NCBI GenBank assembly: GCA_028821605.1
Contig: JAPPFM010000010.1
Coordinates: 1-64,000 of the forward strand
Source: Candidatus Poribacteria bacterium
GTDB taxonomy: Bacteria > Poribacteria > WGA-4E > WGA-3G
Length of the DNA stretch: 64,000 bases
Direction: 5' to 3'
The first letter of the stretch is position 1. Every line of letters begins with the position of its first letter. Below are positions 1 through 6,971 of the stretch, in pieces. The translations under genes were made by a program, and so were the position numbers. The notes beneath the pieces were generated by a model. That model made no database searches. It saw only the letters and a program-made list of their open reading frames with translations, and was not told the origin of the DNA.

Positions 1-223
1 CCTTGCTCAAGATGCCTTCGCCGAACATATCGCGTAGAAAGTTCGGTATACGGAAAGCAAGATAGAACGGGTCGGCACTGGTTTTTGAAGGGAAGTAATA
101 ACCTATCGCCGTTTCGCGGGCGAGACCCAATAATCGGGACACCATCACAGCAATGCTGACGACTCCGACTGCGCGGGTGACGTTCTGATTCTGTTGCGCT
201 GTGGATTTTATTTCATTTTCCAT
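1..223 (-). CDS. murJ: MurJ/MviN-type lipid II flippase, N-terminal part
   Basis: The gene starts at ATG 223-221 on the minus strand and runs off the left edge of the window, so only about 74 codons are visible. The translation contains VSRLLGLARE, then a stretch rich in D, F and small residues, then FRIPNFLRDMFGEG. This is the hallmark N-terminus of MurJ (MVF family), the inner-membrane flippase that carries lipid II across the cytoplasmic membrane for peptidoglycan synthesis. The first 15 residues are polar and precede the first membrane helix, as is common in the family. It is divergent from the DUF2203 gene at 407. The family call is firm; the rest of the protein cannot be checked here. 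Confidence 0.88.
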   Translation of the reverse strand, partial: MENEIKSTAQQNQNVTRAVGVVSIAVMVSRLLGLARETAIGYYFPSKTSADPFYLAFRIPNFLRDMFGEGILSK

Positions 224-345
224 CTTTTTAAACTAACGCTAAGCGAAGAAGAACGTTGTTTATTGAACAAAATGTGCTGTGTCAGATCCGCATTGCAGCC
301 GCTGTTGCAATACTACGTGTTTTTTTATCTGTTTATTAAACTTGC

Positions 346-374
346 TTGACATTTCGCATAAATTTGTGTAAATT
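346..374 (+). promoter_or_regulatory. Sigma70-like promoter of the DUF2203 gene
   Basis: A perfect TTGACA box (346-351) is followed after 17 bases by TAAATT (369-374). It lies about 33 bases upstream of the ATG at 407, which has a strong ribosome site AGGAGGA at 394-400. Spacing and orientation fit a housekeeping promoter. Confidence 0.6.
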
Positions 375-406
375 TAGAGGAACGATAGCAGAAAGGAGGA
401 CTTAAG

Positions 407-787
407 ATGCAAGAAAAACGATATTTTACGCTTGAAGAAGCCAACCAATGTATCCCTGAATTAGTTGATGAGATTTCACAGTTAAGAGCCATAAGAAACC
501 TGCTCGCAGGACTACACGCAGAACTTACGCCACTCTTGGAGGTGGTCTCCTCTAACGGCGGCAGTAAGCACACTCCTGCGCTCCTTAAAGCAACTGCCGA
601 CTTTGAAGAAATTTTGGAACGGATTGCGGCGCGCGGCTGCCATCTGAAAGGACTTGACCCCGGATTAGTCGATTTTCCACACCTCCGTGACGGTAGGGAG
701 GTCTATCTCTGTTGGCGGATCAATGAAAATAAGATCCGCTACTGGCATGAAATTGAGGACGGATTTGAGGGACGACAACCGTTGTAA
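407..787 (+). CDS. DUF2203 family protein
   Basis: The 126-residue protein begins with YFTLEEANQCIPEL and ends with the family signature LKGLDPGLVDFPHLRDGREV, then LCWR and a closing RYWHEIEDGF. These blocks define the DUF2203 family, whose biochemical role is unknown. The protein has no signal peptide or membrane segment and is predicted to be cytosolic and mostly helical in its first 80 residues. The start is supported by AGGAGGA six bases upstream and by a promoter at 346-374. It stands alone between divergent murJ and convergent thiD. Confidence 0.82.
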   Translation: MQEKRYFTLEEANQCIPELVDEISQLRAIRNLLAGLHAELTPLLEVVSSNGGSKHTPALLKATADFEEILERIAARGCHLKGLDPGLVDFPHLRDGREVYLCWRINENKIRYWHEIEDGFEGRQPL

Positions 788-817
788 TCCTGTGGGAGGG
801 TTTCCAACCCCGATTCC

Positions 818-1600
818 TTACATTCTAAAAAAATGGTTCGTCGGTCCGTGTCCATGTCCTATATCCAAGGCGTGCTGAATAGCACCGGTAATATATACCT
901 TTGCGGTCCTAACAGCATCAATTAAATCCTTACCGTGCGCCAGTTGAGTTGCCATCGCTGCCGAGTAGGTGCAGCCCGTGCCGTGCGTGTTTTCTGTCTC
1001 GACGCGTTCCGCCTGAAAAAAAGACCACTCGCCGTTGCAATAAAGCACATCGGTTGCGTTGTCTCCGATAAGATGTCCACCTTTGACGAGAACGGCGTGA
1101 CAGCCGAGTCCAGCAATTGTTTCTGCGGCACTTTTTGCGTCATCTATGTTTCGGATATCCTGCTGTGCGAGTAACTCCGCCTCATAGACGTTAGGTGTAA
1201 TGACCGTCGCAAGTGGAATTAACGACGTTTTGAGGCTATCAATTGCCTCGTCTTTCAACAGTGGGAATTTGCTCTTGGAGATCATCACTGGGTCGACGAC
1301 AATGGTAGGCGGTGTATATTCTCTCAATTTTCCAGAGACCGCTTCAACAATCGCCGACGAGGAGAGCATTCCTGTTTTGACGCTGGCTACATCGAAATCT
1401 GTGAAGACCGCATCCAACTGTGCTTCAACCAGCGAAATAGGTAAATCGAACGCGTCGGTTACTGCCACCGTGTTCTGTGCTGTAACGGAGGTAATCGCTG
1501 ACATAGCAAAGCCGCCATTTGCGGAAATCGCCTTGATATCTGCTTGTATGCCGGCACCCCCACCTGAATCTGAACCTGCAATCGTTAAAATCTGTTTCAT
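818..1600 (-). CDS. thiD: Hydroxymethylpyrimidine/phosphomethylpyrimidine kinase
   Basis: The product phosphorylates HMP and HMP-phosphate to HMP-pyrophosphate in thiamine synthesis. The protein begins MKQILTIAGSDSGGGAGIQAD, the glycine-rich ribokinase-fold N-terminus of ThiD. It carries the C-terminal anion-hole and catalytic block NTHGTGCT near residue 210. An upstream in-frame ATG at 1702 lies inside thiE and is rejected; the start at 1600 gives the family's usual 260 residues and leaves 22 bases after thiE. It is the last gene of a thiE-thiD pair that follows rsmB on the minus strand. The ribosome site is weak, which suggests translation helped by thiE. Confidence 0.93.
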   Translation of the reverse strand: MKQILTIAGSDSGGGAGIQADIKAISANGGFAMSAITSVTAQNTVAVTDAFDLPISLVEAQLDAVFTDFDVASVKTGMLSSSAIVEAVSGKLREYTPPTIVVDPVMISKSKFPLLKDEAIDSLKTSLIPLATVITPNVYEAELLAQQDIRNIDDAKSAAETIAGLGCHAVLVKGGHLIGDNATDVLYCNGEWSFFQAERVETENTHGTGCTYSAAMATQLAHGKDLIDAVRTAKVYITGAIQHALDIGHGHGPTNHFFRM

Positions 1601-1622
1601 GTTTTTTACTATGTAAGTGTGC

Positions 1623-2240
1623 TTAACGCAAAGTATCGAGATAGCGTCTCGCCTGTTCTTTAGCGTTTGTGGAAACCATAACGCCTGACATGACAGCGAC
1701 ACCGAAAGCTCCGACAGTTAAACACTCCGTAACCCGTGCTGGTGTAACCCCACCTAACGCGAAGACGGGTAATCTAACATTTTCTACCATCTTCGCGAGT
1801 CCCTCTACACCGACCGCGGGACCGTATCCGGGTTTGCTCGCTGTGGGGTAGATTGGACTATAGGTGACGAAATCCGCACCTTCCGCTTCCCGTTTTTGTG
1901 CTGCATCAAGGTTATGCACCGAGCATCCGATATAGAAATCATCTGTGGTTTGTGCTTTTATTTTCCCTACAGGTGCTGCGTTCGCTGATAGATGAACCCC
2001 TGCCGCACCTACATGGTGTGCAATCTGTGCGTTCGTGTTTATGAAAAGTTTCGCCTCGTAATTTCGACACACCTCGGCGATCGGTTGTGCCAATTGAAGT
2101 AACTCGGGATCGTCTAAATCCTTTTCGCGCAATTGAATAGCGGTAACACCGGCATCTAACAATTCAGAAACGACATCCACTAACGGAGTAGGTACACATT
2201 GGTGTTTGTCTGTGATGGCGTACAACCTGAAGTCAATCAT
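1623..2240 (-). CDS. thiE: Thiamine-phosphate synthase
   Basis: The 205-residue protein joins HMP-pyrophosphate and thiazole phosphate to give thiamine monophosphate. Visible TIM-barrel blocks are AITDKHQC, TAIQLREKDLDD (pyrophosphate and substrate binding), LFINTNAQIAHHVGAAGVHL, and the C-terminal phosphate loop FALGGVTPARV. It overlaps rsmB by four bases (ATGA), so translation is probably coupled. The neighbour thiD supplies its substrate. TenI, a close homologue, is the main alternative; the lysine in the QLREKD motif and the thiD neighbour favour ThiE. Confidence 0.88.
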   Translation of the reverse strand: MIDFRLYAITDKHQCVPTPLVDVVSELLDAGVTAIQLREKDLDDPELLQLAQPIAEVCRNYEAKLFINTNAQIAHHVGAAGVHLSANAAPVGKIKAQTTDDFYIGCSVHNLDAAQKREAEGADFVTYSPIYPTASKPGYGPAVGVEGLAKMVENVRLPVFALGGVTPARVTECLTVGAFGVAVMSGVMVSTNAKEQARRYLDTLR

Positions 2241-3622
2241 TTTGCCGAGATCCGTCGGAGGCGTGCCGCGAACGCACCATCAACGCCGTGTTCATGTGGA
2301 AATGTCTGAACGAAGCCTTGTGGTGTTATTGCGTTTGGTGGAACGTCGGGCAAAAAACTTCGGGCATTTTCTATCCGATACATCGGGAATTCTGCCAAAA
2401 ACCGCTGGATGAGGTTCTCATTTTCCATCGGTTCTATGCTACAGGTACTGTAGACGAGGATGCCTCCCGGTTTAATGTGTTGTGCTGCATTCTTCAACAG
2501 GCTATATTGCATATCACTGAGAGCCTGGACCTGCTTGGCGGTCTTGTTCCACCGGATATCAGGATGTCGCCGAAGGGTTCCGAACCCTGAGCACGGCGCG
2601 TCGATAAGCACGGCATCTGCGGTTTCGACAAAACCGAGATCGGCTTTTGTCGCGTCCGTCATTCGGGTTTCGACATTACGCGCATTGACCCGTTGACAGT
2701 TCTTTTGCAAGCGTGCTATTTTTTTCTCCGATACATCCACGGCGATAATTTTTCCTGCATTACGCATGAGATGCGCGAGGTGTGTCGTTTTGCCACCCGG
2801 TGCAGCACATAAATCCACTATGAATTCCGATGTCTCCGGTGAGAGCAGCGGTGCCACTAACATCGCACTCTCATCTTGGACATAGATGTCCTCTCGGTTG
2901 AGAATATCCTTTAGCGTCTGTTCGTTGGTAGTATCAAAGGTGGTGATGGCACGGTTTTCGAGCGTTATTCCGTCGGGTGCGATTTTGGAGGCGGTTGCGG
3001 CAATACCGCTCATCTCTAACGATTGACAAACTTCTTCACGTTGTGTCAGGTGGGTATTCACGCGGAGTGAAAGCGGTGCGATCTGATTGCTCGCGCGACA
3101 GAATGCCAACGTCCACGAAACGCCACGCGTCTGAAGCCATCGCTCTACCACCCACGTCGGGTAGGACAACGAAAGTGCAATGTGTTCGGTCGGGTTTTCA
3201 TCGAGCGATGGATAGGTTAATGTTGTGCCGTTGCGTTGCACAGAACGGAGTACTGCGTTGATGAATCCCGCTGCCTTCCGTCTATTGGAGGATTTGCGTG
3301 GATGGGGAGTAGCGAGTTGGACGGTTTCAAAGATCGCTGCGTGTGCTGGTATTCCATCGAGATGTAACAGTTGAAACGCGCCGAGTCGCAAGATATTGCG
3401 ATGCCGCGCGTCTAATTGAAATTTGGGATTAATAAACTGATCCAGCACCCAATCCAGCTGCTTCTGCCATCGGATAACGCCGTAGACAAGTCCATTTACC
3501 AATCGACGTTCACGTCCGTCGATTGTGTGCCTTCCAAATGCTCTGTCAACAACAGATGCTATGGGTGTGCTGCTGTGCGAGAGTGTTAACAGGCATTCTA
3601 AGGCGACTTTACGTGCGTTCAT
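2237..3622 (-). CDS. rsmB: 16S rRNA m5C967 methyltransferase
   Basis: The 461-residue protein methylates a cytosine of 16S rRNA. An N-terminal NusB-like helical RNA-binding domain spans about residues 1-135. The SAM-dependent Rossmann domain follows: DLCAAPGGKT at 270-279, DAPCSGFGTLRRHPDIRW from 341 and YSTCSIEPMENE around 391-402. The two cysteines needed by this class are visible at 344 (DAPC) and 394 (STC). It lies between rpsT and thiE on the same strand and overlaps thiE by four bases. Family length and motifs are normal. Confidence 0.93.
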   Translation of the reverse strand: MNARKVALECLLTLSHSSTPIASVVDRAFGRHTIDGRERRLVNGLVYGVIRWQKQLDWVLDQFINPKFQLDARHRNILRLGAFQLLHLDGIPAHAAIFETVQLATPHPRKSSNRRKAAGFINAVLRSVQRNGTTLTYPSLDENPTEHIALSLSYPTWVVERWLQTRGVSWTLAFCRASNQIAPLSLRVNTHLTQREEVCQSLEMSGIAATASKIAPDGITLENRAITTFDTTNEQTLKDILNREDIYVQDESAMLVAPLLSPETSEFIVDLCAAPGGKTTHLAHLMRNAGKIIAVDVSEKKIARLQKNCQRVNARNVETRMTDATKADLGFVETADAVLIDAPCSGFGTLRRHPDIRWNKTAKQVQALSDMQYSLLKNAAQHIKPGGILVYSTCSIEPMENENLIQRFLAEFPMYRIENARSFLPDVPPNAITPQGFVQTFPHEHGVDGAFAARLRRISAK

Positions 3623-3714
3623 AATTCACGACAACGCGAGGTTTCGCCGTTCACGGTTCCGGTCCCTCGCGAATTCCCTTTGTTAGCACCAAGTCATCCG
3701 ATAAAGGGTCAAAA

Positions 3715-3987
3715 TTACGCTGCTTCTGCAGTGAGAGCATTCAGTTTGCGGGTGAGTCGGGACTTTTGGCGATTCGCTGTCCCTTTTTTGATAACACCTT
3801 TACCGGCAGCTCTGTCCAAGAGGCTTGTAATGGTCTGGCACAATTCTTGTGCTGTCTCAACATTGCCTTCCGCAAGCGCAGTTTCTGTTTGTTTTAGCAC
3901 TGTCCGCAATGTTGCCTTGCGGTGGCGGTTGCGTATCTGTTTCGCTTTATCCGCACGTGCGTGTTTTTTTGCAGATTGTCGATGCAA
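3715..3987 (-). CDS. rpsT: 30S ribosomal protein S20, TTG start
   Basis: The 90-residue protein is lysine- and arginine-rich and begins with QSAKKHARADKAKQIRN, the bS20 signature that binds 16S rRNA. The reading frame has no ATG near its start. The codon at 3987-3985 is TTG, and AAGGAG lies at 3996-4001, eight bases upstream. A nearby ATG in a different frame leads out of the S20 frame. E. coli rpsT also uses a UUG start and is translationally autoregulated, so the rare start may matter here too. A promoter is at 4061-4089, and rsmB follows downstream. Confidence 0.93.
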   Translation of the reverse strand: MHRQSAKKHARADKAKQIRNRHRKATLRTVLKQTETALAEGNVETAQELCQTITSLLDRAAGKGVIKKGTANRQKSRLTRKLNALTAEAA

Positions 3988-4060
3988 AACTCATACTCCT
4001 TGTTAAAAATATGTCCCCGAGAATTGAGGTTTTGCGTATCTTTTACGATATGCGTACTTA

Positions 4061-4089
4061 ATGATACCACAAAATATCACGTTTGTCCA
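4061..4089 (-). promoter_or_regulatory. Sigma70-like promoter of rpsT
   Basis: On the minus strand TGGACA (4084-4089) is followed by a 17-base spacer and TATCAT (4061-4066). Each box differs from consensus at one position. It lies about 75 bases upstream of the TTG start. Confidence 0.65.
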
Positions 4090-4131
4090 TTTTTTTTGGA
4101 ACAGGTCTAAGGTCGTCCCTGTTATGATCCC

Positions 4132-4170
4132 AAAAAAGAGAGTCGCCAGTTATAGAAATTGGTGACTCTT
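4132..4170 (-). terminator. Rho-independent terminator of hicAB
   Basis: A 12-base-pair stem joins 4139-4150 with 4158-4169 (two G-U pairs). In the minus-strand transcript it is followed by six U residues (4132-4137). It lies 57 bases after hicB and faces the right way to end the hicA-hicB transcript. Confidence 0.75.
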
Positions 4171-4226
4171 TGATGTCATAAACTTTTCGGATTGGGGTGG
4201 TCGTATTCCTATAAATTATGAATAAT

Positions 4227-4469
4227 CTAAACTTGTACCGCGATCAATGCGGACGACATCCCTGGATTGTCTTGAACTGGCAGACTTGACGATGGTAGTG
4301 GAACAGAGTCTCCATCTTCCCGTAGTCCTTCAATATGAAATTCGATGGCTTCAGTAATCAATTCCCTAACTTCTTCCATTGTCTCGGCAACAGCGATGCA
4401 TCCGGGAAGATCTGGGACAGAAGCACCATAGCTGTTTTCACCTTTTTCAAAAATAACAACGTATTCCAT
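4227..4469 (-). CDS. hicB: HicB-family antitoxin
   Basis: The product is an 80-residue protein with the HicB fold: EYVVIFEKGENSYGASVPDLPG is followed by a region rich in E and V (ETMEEVRELITEAIEFHIEG). This partial RNase-H-like domain binds and blocks HicA. I place the start at ATG 4469 because GAGGTGG lies eight bases upstream; a longer GTG reading at 4481 would bury that ribosome site. There is no added C-terminal DNA-binding domain, so autoregulation may be weak or depend on the complex. It follows hicA by 16 bases and shares its promoter and terminator. Confidence 0.85.
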   Translation of the reverse strand: MEYVVIFEKGENSYGASVPDLPGCIAVAETMEEVRELITEAIEFHIEGLREDGDSVPLPSSSLPVQDNPGMSSALIAVQV

Positions 4470-4485
4470 AAGTTTATCCACCTCA

Positions 4486-4671
4486 TTACTTGAGACCGGC
4501 TTGCTTTAGGACACTATTGAGTCTGCCCTTTGGGACATCTAAACCTGTGTTTCCGGAAACTGTCACAGTTCCGGGTTTTGTTGGATGTTTGAACTGTCGA
4601 TGGCTGCCTCGCGTCCTGACGAGATACCACCCATCGTCTTGAATCAATTTAATAAGTTGTCTGACCTTCAT
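4486..4671 (-). CDS. hicA: HicA-family mRNA interferase toxin
   Basis: The 61-residue protein has the HicA double-stranded RNA-binding-like fold: MKVRQLIKLIQDDGW, then RTRGSHRQFKHPTKPGTVTV, then a C-terminal helix KGRLNSVLKQAGLK. The histidine in GSHRQF is the catalytic residue of the family, which cleaves mRNA. Toxin-first order is usual for hicAB. A near-consensus promoter at 4712-4740 sits about 40 bases upstream. The family call is firm; activity is not shown. Confidence 0.9.
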   Translation of the reverse strand: MKVRQLIKLIQDDGWYLVRTRGSHRQFKHPTKPGTVTVSGNTGLDVPKGRLNSVLKQAGLK

Positions 4672-4711
4672 AATGGGCTTTTATTGCCTTGGGGTTCGTC
4701 TTTTCACTCTA

Positions 4712-4740
4712 ATTATATATCTGTTTGAAACTCATTGCAA
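4712..4740 (-). promoter_or_regulatory. Promoter of hicAB
   Basis: On the minus strand TTGCAA (4735-4740), a 17-base spacer, and a perfect TATAAT (4712-4717). It lies about 40 bases before hicA. Confidence 0.65.
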
Positions 4741-4814
4741 GGAAAAGCGTAAGGCTTTGGGAGTGTTCAGTTCTCTTGTAGACAGATATCCAAATTCCAA
4801 TGCTCTCTTCTATA

Positions 4815-4837
4815 GGAGCGATCTCCTGATCGCGACC
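4815..4837. repeat. 23-base dispersed repeat, copy 1
   Basis: A 23-base sequence starting GGAGCGATCTCCTGATCGCG is found again, identical, at 27319-27341. It holds a small palindrome (CGATC, four bases, GATCG). Both copies are in gaps between genes. The function is unknown. Confidence 0.8.
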
Positions 4838-4874
4838 CTCAATTTCCAAAAATGAGTCGCTAATGCTTTTCTAT

Positions 4875-4903
4875 TTGATTTCTCTCCGAAAAAGCGATAA
4901 AAT
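4875..4903 (+). promoter_or_regulatory. Promoter of the secreted protein gene at 4927
   Basis: TTGATT (4875-4880), 17-base spacer, TAAAAT (4898-4903). The ribosome site AAGGAG at 4912-4917 lies nine bases from the ATG at 4927, so the leader is short. Confidence 0.5.
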
Positions 4904-4926
4904 ATATATCAAAGGAGAATGCTTCA

Positions 4927-6687
4927 ATGAAATTACGACCTCTTCTGCTGATTTTTGCACTTGGCATCGGACTTTCCACCGCTGCGGCAGCACCTGAAAC
5001 TCCCCCTTGGCAACCTGTAGGACAATATACGCATCCCGATATCCGGGAGAGTTCCGGCATTGTCACGAGTCGGCAGTTTGAAGGTGTCTATTGGACCCTC
5101 AACGACTCCGGCAATCCTGCTACACTCTACGCCACAAAGCTCAATGGTGAATTAATCCAAGAGGTCGCAATAAAGGGATCTGGGAATTTCGACTGGGAGG
5201 CACTCGGTATTGACGACAAAAATCAACTCTGGATCGGCGAAATCGGGAATAACAGTAGGCTTCGATTCGATCTGAAAGTAGTTGTCATCGCAGAACCGAA
5301 CCCTTTCACCGAAACGGAGGCGAAGGTTATCGCGAGTTATCCGTATCGGTATCCGAACGAAAATGTGGATGCGGAAGGACTTTTTATCGTTGAAGACATT
5401 CCTTATATCGTTTCTAAAGAAGGAGAACGCGCAGTGCTCTACCGGTTCCCAACCCTGAAAGCTGATACGAAGCAGACATTAGAACAGGTTGGCGAATTCG
5501 TTGACGCAAGGTTCATTACAGGCGCGGGAGTCTCAGAAGATGGGACGCGGCTTGCTGTTTGCACCTACGACGCGCTCTGGGTATATCACGGCGCAGCGGG
5601 TAATTTAGCAGAAATGATTCAAAGCACACCGTGGTCCTTACCTCACAGTTTCTACGGAGAAGCCGTCTGTTTTGATGGCTACGATCTTGTCCTTACGAAC
5701 GAGGCGCGCGACCTCTATTATCTCCCACAATTTTGGTATGAGAAGGAATGGACATTACCGCCAAAGGACACCCAATCGGCGATTGATTTACTACCTAAGA
5801 CGGCAGTGCACGGGGCAACGACTCAAGTAGAAGATTACCGCTCGGCGGGCATTGGTATAGGCGGCAGTTATGTTGCTTTCGCACCGGAAATTGTTGGAGA
5901 AACGGGGGCATTAACTATGCCACTTACGGTGCCTTACCGAGATATTTATGAAATTCGTGCTGTTTTAACGCGTGGGCAAGAATATGGACAGGTCCAATTA
6001 TCTGCCAGCGGCACCGCGGTCGGTACACCCTACGATTGCTATTCTTCTGAACCGATAGCTGGGACATTGGTTTCGTTTGGAATTGCTCCGTTGAATGCTG
6101 GTGGGAACCAGATAACACTCAGTGCTGTCGGGAAAGCATCCGAAGCGACAGGCTATAAAATTGGTGTTGATTCCTATCAGGTGTTAAATGCCTCCCCTTA
6201 TGTCAAGCGTTACATGGTTTTAGGTCCGTTTCCTAAGACAGATGTTAGCACAGTTAAAGAACTGCTGCGCACCGAAGGTCAATTAGATCTGAAAAAGACT
6301 TACACCGGTATTGATGGCAAAGCCGTCCACTGGCAGGAGGCGACTGTAAGGGGAGATAGCTATCTTGATTTACGCAGAGATCTCACTCTCAACCCAATGA
6401 CTGTCGGATACACGTTGGTGTATATTCACGCGTCGAAACCCACCGATTCTGTGATGTTGATCGGGAGTGATGACGAGATCGCTGTTTGGTTAAACGGTAC
6501 TGAGATTCACCGGAAAAGTATCAACGCTGGCGCGACAGCAGATGCCGATGCGGTTCCATGTCAGCTGAAAGCGGGATGGAACACGGTTTTGTGCCAGAAA
6601 ATTGATAATGGTTGGTCGTGGGGACTCTATTTACGATTCACAGATGCAGATAGAATACTCAGATATGCCACCCAACCGGAAGAATAG
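4927..6687 (+). CDS. Secreted propeller-like protein with C-terminal sugar-binding-like domain
   Basis: This 586-residue protein starts with a clear Sec signal peptide (MKLRPLLLIFALGIGLSTAA, cleavage near AAAAP). Residues about 30-290 look like a secreted beta-propeller, with blocks such as SSGIVTSRQFEGVYWTLNDSG and LWIGEIGNNS that recur in phytase-like or esterase-like propellers. The C-terminal third has a Planctomycete-style module: YMVLGPFPKTD, then VGYTLVYIHASK, then SDDEIAVWLNGTEIHR and AGWNTVLCQKIDNGW. In other proteins that module is a jelly-roll thought to bind carbohydrate. No catalytic residues can be assigned. It appears to be a single-gene unit with its own promoter. Function unknown; a role in polymer binding or breakdown outside the cell is inferred. 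Confidence 0.6.
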   Translation: MKLRPLLLIFALGIGLSTAAAAPETPPWQPVGQYTHPDIRESSGIVTSRQFEGVYWTLNDSGNPATLYATKLNGELIQEVAIKGSGNFDWEALGIDDKNQLWIGEIGNNSRLRFDLKVVVIAEPNPFTETEAKVIASYPYRYPNENVDAEGLFIVEDIPYIVSKEGERAVLYRFPTLKADTKQTLEQVGEFVDARFITGAGVSEDGTRLAVCTYDALWVYHGAAGNLAEMIQSTPWSLPHSFYGEAVCFDGYDLVLTNEARDLYYLPQFWYEKEWTLPPKDTQSAIDLLPKTAVHGATTQVEDYRSAGIGIGGSYVAFAPEIVGETGALTMPLTVPYRDIYEIRAVLTRGQEYGQVQLSASGTAVGTPYDCYSSEPIAGTLVSFGIAPLNAGGNQITLSAVGKASEATGYKIGVDSYQVLNASPYVKRYMVLGPFPKTDVSTVKELLRTEGQLDLKKTYTGIDGKAVHWQEATVRGDSYLDLRRDLTLNPMTVGYTLVYIHASKPTDSVMLIGSDDEIAVWLNGTEIHRKSINAGATADADAVPCQLKAGWNTVLCQKIDNGWSWGLYLRFTDADRILRYATQPEE

Positions 6688-6843
6688 AGAAGAGCCTCAA
6701 AGTCGCTTTTTCCAACCGCTCCCTGCATCTTCTGTTCTTTAGGTTCACCAAACCTCCACGTCTATAGAAGAAGATCTTCCCTCTCCACTTGTACCCATTT
6801 TCATCAATTCAACGTTAAGCACCTTAGATAACTATATTTATTC

Positions 6844-6946
6844 AGCTTAGGATTTACGCAGCATCCCTTGCTGGCGAGGTTTAAAACCTCGCCAGCAGCG
6901 TGCGGGTCGTAGGTACTTATCAGCAAATTCCGTAAGTCCTAAAGCT
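6844..6946. repeat. Miniature inverted-repeat element, about 103 bp
   Basis: The ends are inverted copies, AGCTTAGGATTTACG at 6844-6858 and its partner at 6931-6946 (AGCTTTAGGACTTACG read on the minus strand). The middle is a perfect 13-bp palindromic arm pair (6870-6882 and 6884-6896, GCTGGCGAGGTTT). No gene fits inside. The same end sequence TAGGACTTACG bounds a larger element at 21138-21374, and both carry a GCGAGG/CCTCGC palindrome. It lies just upstream of the gene at 6972. The remaining bases from 6688 to 6843 show only a 15-base repeat TAAGCACCTTAGATA (6816-6830), shared with 36407-36421. Confidence 0.7.
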
Positions 6947-6971
6947 TAAAAACGGCAATGGGGTGTATCCG

